Source of the DNA: Thiobacillus sp.
GTDB lineage: Bacteria > Pseudomonadota > Gammaproteobacteria > Burkholderiales > Thiobacillaceae
Assembly: GCF_024708915.1 (NCBI RefSeq)
Contig: NZ_JANJXQ010000165.1
Location: 1 to 8,033, forward strand
Length of the DNA: 8,033 nt
Direction: 5' to 3'
Shown in pieces: positions 6,702-8,033 of this stretch. The first letter of the stretch is position 1, and each line of letters begins with the position of its first letter. Position numbers and translations under genes: made by a program. The notes beneath the pieces are model-generated. The model was not told the origin of the DNA. It ran no database searches and saw only the letters and a program-made list of their open reading frames with translations.

Positions 6702-7828
6702 CTGCACACATCGTGCATGTCGTCCATCGCTTCGACACCGGCGGCATGGAAAACGGCATGGTCAATCTGTTCAACGCCCTGCCGCCGCAGCGCTACCGGC
6801 ACACGGTGGTGGCGCTGACCGGCTACAGCGATTTCCGTCAGCGCATCGGCGCGCAGGCGGTCGAATTCCATGCGCTGCAGCGCGCACCGGGGCACGGCCT
6901 CGGCTGGGCGGCGCGGCTGTGGAAACTGCTGCGCCAGCTCAAGCCCGATCTGGTGCACACCCGCAATCTGGCCGCGCTGGAAGCGCAGTTCGTCGCCGCC
7001 GCCGCCGGCATCCGCGCCACCGTTCACGGCGAGCACGGGCGCGACGTGTTCGACCTCCATGGGCGCAACTGGAAATACAATCTGCTGCGCCGCGCCGCCC
7101 GGCCTTTGGTGTCGAACTACATCGCCGTGAGCCAGGACCTCGAAACCTGGCTGCGCCTGACCATCCGTGTGCCGCCGCGCAAGCTGCACCAGATCTACAA
7201 CGGCGTCGACAGCGCCAAATTCCATCCGCGCGCGGGGGCGCGGCCGGCGTTCGCCCACCCCGAGAGCATCGTTTTCGGCTCGGTGGGGCGCATGGTCGAG
7301 GTCAAGGATTACCCGATGCTGACGCGTGCTTTCATCCAGCTGGTGCATCGGCAGCCCGAGCGGGCCGAGCGTGCGCGGCTGGTCATCGTCGGCGAGGGCC
7401 CGGCGCGCGGGGTCTGCCAGGCCCTGCTGCAACAGGCCGGCCTGGCGCATCTGGCCTGGCTGCCGGGCGAGCGCGACGACATTGCGGAAATCATGCGGGC
7501 GTTCGATGTGTTCGTGCTGCCCTCCAAAAACGAGGGCATCTCGAATACCGTCCTCGAAGCGCAGGCGAGCGGCCTGCCGGTGGTCGCCACCGCGGTGGGC
7601 GGCAATGTCGAACTGGTGAAGGCGGGCGTCAACGGCATGCTGGTGGCGCCGGGCGACGTCAACGACATGGCACAGGCCTTGCTGGGCTATCTGGACTCGC
7701 CGGCGCGCATCGCCGAGCACGGTGGGCTGGCGCGGCGGCAGGCCGAGCAGCGCTTCAGCATTGCGGCCATGGCCGAGGCCTACGCCAGGGTATACGATCG
7801 AACGCTGGGGCGCCGTCAGGCAGCCTGA
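6698..7828 (+). CDS. XrtA/PEP-CTERM-associated GT4 glycosyltransferase (TIGR03088-type)
   Basis: Retaining GT-B (GT4-like) glycosyltransferase of the group found just after exosortase A, likely acting on the lipid-linked exopolysaccharide precursor at the cytoplasmic face of the inner membrane. 376 residues from GTG 6698, the normal family length. The N-terminal domain has IVHVVHRFDTGGMENGMVNL (5-24), whose glycine-rich loop is typical of the acceptor domain, and LKPDLVHTRN (81-90). The C-terminal domain has IYNGVD (166-171), FGSVGRMVEVKDYPML (203-218), LVIVGEGP (238-245), VFVLPSKNEGISNTVLEAQA (271-290), with a canonical E-x7-E pair (Glu279/Glu287), and the donor-loop block PVVATAVGGNVELV (294-307). 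The frame is open far upstream through xrtA, but the family N-terminus places the start at GTG 6698, which overlaps the xrtA stop (GTGA). This suggests translational coupling; only a weak AGG (6685-6687) precedes it. Sugar specificity is not readable. Confidence 0.92.
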   Translation: MTAHIVHVVHRFDTGGMENGMVNLFNALPPQRYRHTVVALTGYSDFRQRIGAQAVEFHALQRAPGHGLGWAARLWKLLRQLKPDLVHTRNLAALEAQFVAAAAGIRATVHGEHGRDVFDLHGRNWKYNLLRRAARPLVSNYIAVSQDLETWLRLTIRVPPRKLHQIYNGVDSAKFHPRAGARPAFAHPESIVFGSVGRMVEVKDYPMLTRAFIQLVHRQPERAERARLVIVGEGPARGVCQALLQQAGLAHLAWLPGERDDIAEIMRAFDVFVLPSKNEGISNTVLEAQASGLPVVATAVGGNVELVKAGVNGMLVAPGDVNDMAQALLGYLDSPARIAEHGGLARRQAEQRFSIAAMAEAYARVYDRTLGRRQAA

Positions 7829-7861
7829 AAACTCGACAGCAACAGGGATAAACGACAAGTT
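7829..7861 (+). other. 33-nt intergenic gap, the longest clear gap in the window
   Basis: Noticeably more A-rich than its surroundings. It contains AGGGAT (7844-7849), a possible but distant (about 13-14 nt) Shine-Dalgarno for the ATG at 7862. I see no convincing promoter, operator or hairpin, so the next gene is probably co-transcribed with those upstream. Confidence 0.4.
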
Positions 7862-8033
7862 ATGTGCGGCATCACCGGTATTTTCGACACCAGCGGCGCG
7901 AACGAGATTTCGCGCGAACTGCTGCATCGCATGAACGAAACCCAGTTTCACCGCGGTCCCGACGAAGGCGGCCTGCATCTGGAGCCCGGCGTGGGGCTGG
8001 GGCACCGGCGGCTGTCGATCATCGACCTGTCCA
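7862..8033 (+). CDS. AsnB-like amidotransferase, XrtA-associated (3' partial)
   Basis: Start of a class II (Ntn-type) glutamine amidotransferase of the asparagine-synthase family; only the first 57 codons are present before the window ends. MCGITGIFD puts the catalytic cysteine at residue 2, which becomes the N-terminal nucleophile after Met removal. FHRGPDEGG (29-37) and LGHRRLSIIDLS (46-57) are the next conserved GATase blocks of AsnB. In exosortase A loci the gene after the second glycosyltransferase is commonly such an amidotransferase (TIGR03108-type), annotated as asparagine synthase but thought to amidate a sugar or polymer, not to make asparagine. That specific role is inferred from context; housekeeping AsnB would share these N-terminal motifs. 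Start ATG 7862 is fixed by the required Cys2. Full length would be around 600 residues in this family, so the synthetase domain is not visible here. Confidence 0.85.
   Translation, partial: MCGITGIFDTSGANEISRELLHRMNETQFHRGPDEGGLHLEPGVGLGHRRLSIIDLS

Noticed and set aside
2768..8005. Series of long - strand open frames (2768-4114, 3787-5184, 5511-6707, 6596-8005)
   Set aside because: All lie opposite well-supported + strand genes, often spanning two of them, and show no domain or plausible ribosome site. Their similar composition and phase point to a codon-bias shadow, not to real genes.
1..8033. CRISPR arrays, tRNA/rRNA genes, insertion sequences or attachment sites
   Set aside because: No direct-repeat array, structural RNA signature, transposase or flanking terminal repeats were seen, and nearly all of the DNA is accounted for by coding sequence.

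Overview
This window looks like a slice of a bacterial chromosome carrying an exosortase A (XrtA) / PEP-CTERM-associated exopolysaccharide locus. GC content is high (roughly two thirds by eye, not computed). All eight supported genes lie on the + strand and fill almost the whole window. The gene families and their order (secretion-type ATPase, WecB epimerase, polysaccharide deacetylase, FemAB-like protein, glycosyltransferase, exosortase-EpsI fusion, second glycosyltransferase, AsnB-like amidotransferase) are typical of Gram-negative, mostly betaproteobacterial, environmental species. A betaproteobacterium is the best guess, but genus cannot be read from this sequence.

Layout. 1-918 is the 3' part of an AAA/ExeA-type ATPase gene whose true start lies before the window. 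927-2030 is a UDP-GlcNAc 2-epimerase (wecB). 2031-2864 is a NodB-type polysaccharide deacetylase with a DUF3473-like C-terminal part. About 2888-3934 is a FemAB/GNAT-fold protein. 3937-5157 is a glycosyltransferase of the type found beside exosortase genes. 5154-6701 is exosortase A fused to an EpsI domain. 6698-7828 is a second GT4-type glycosyltransferase. 7862-8033 is the first 57 codons of an AsnB-like class II glutamine amidotransferase, cut by the window end.

The junctions are very tight: 8 nt, 0 nt, about 23 nt or less (start-dependent), 2 nt, a 4-nt ATGA overlap, a 4-nt GTGA overlap, and 33 nt. No promoter, terminator, tRNA, rRNA, CRISPR array, insertion sequence or attachment site is visible, so this reads as the interior of one long, translationally coupled operon.

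How the genes may work together (family knowledge plus inference): WecB supplies UDP-ManNAc; the two glycosyltransferases build an exopolysaccharide repeat unit; the deacetylase, FemAB-like protein and amidotransferase modify sugar or polymer; the ATPase probably serves export or assembly. The exosortase is thought to process PEP-CTERM-tagged proteins at the inner membrane, and EpsI is thought to take part in exopolysaccharide production or secretion. No PEP-CTERM substrate protein is encoded here. The system is a known type. The least understood parts are the roles of the FemAB-like and AsnB-like enzymes beside a sortase-like transpeptidase. One structural curiosity is a perfect 14-bp all-G/C inverted repeat in the codons for the exosortase-EpsI linker.
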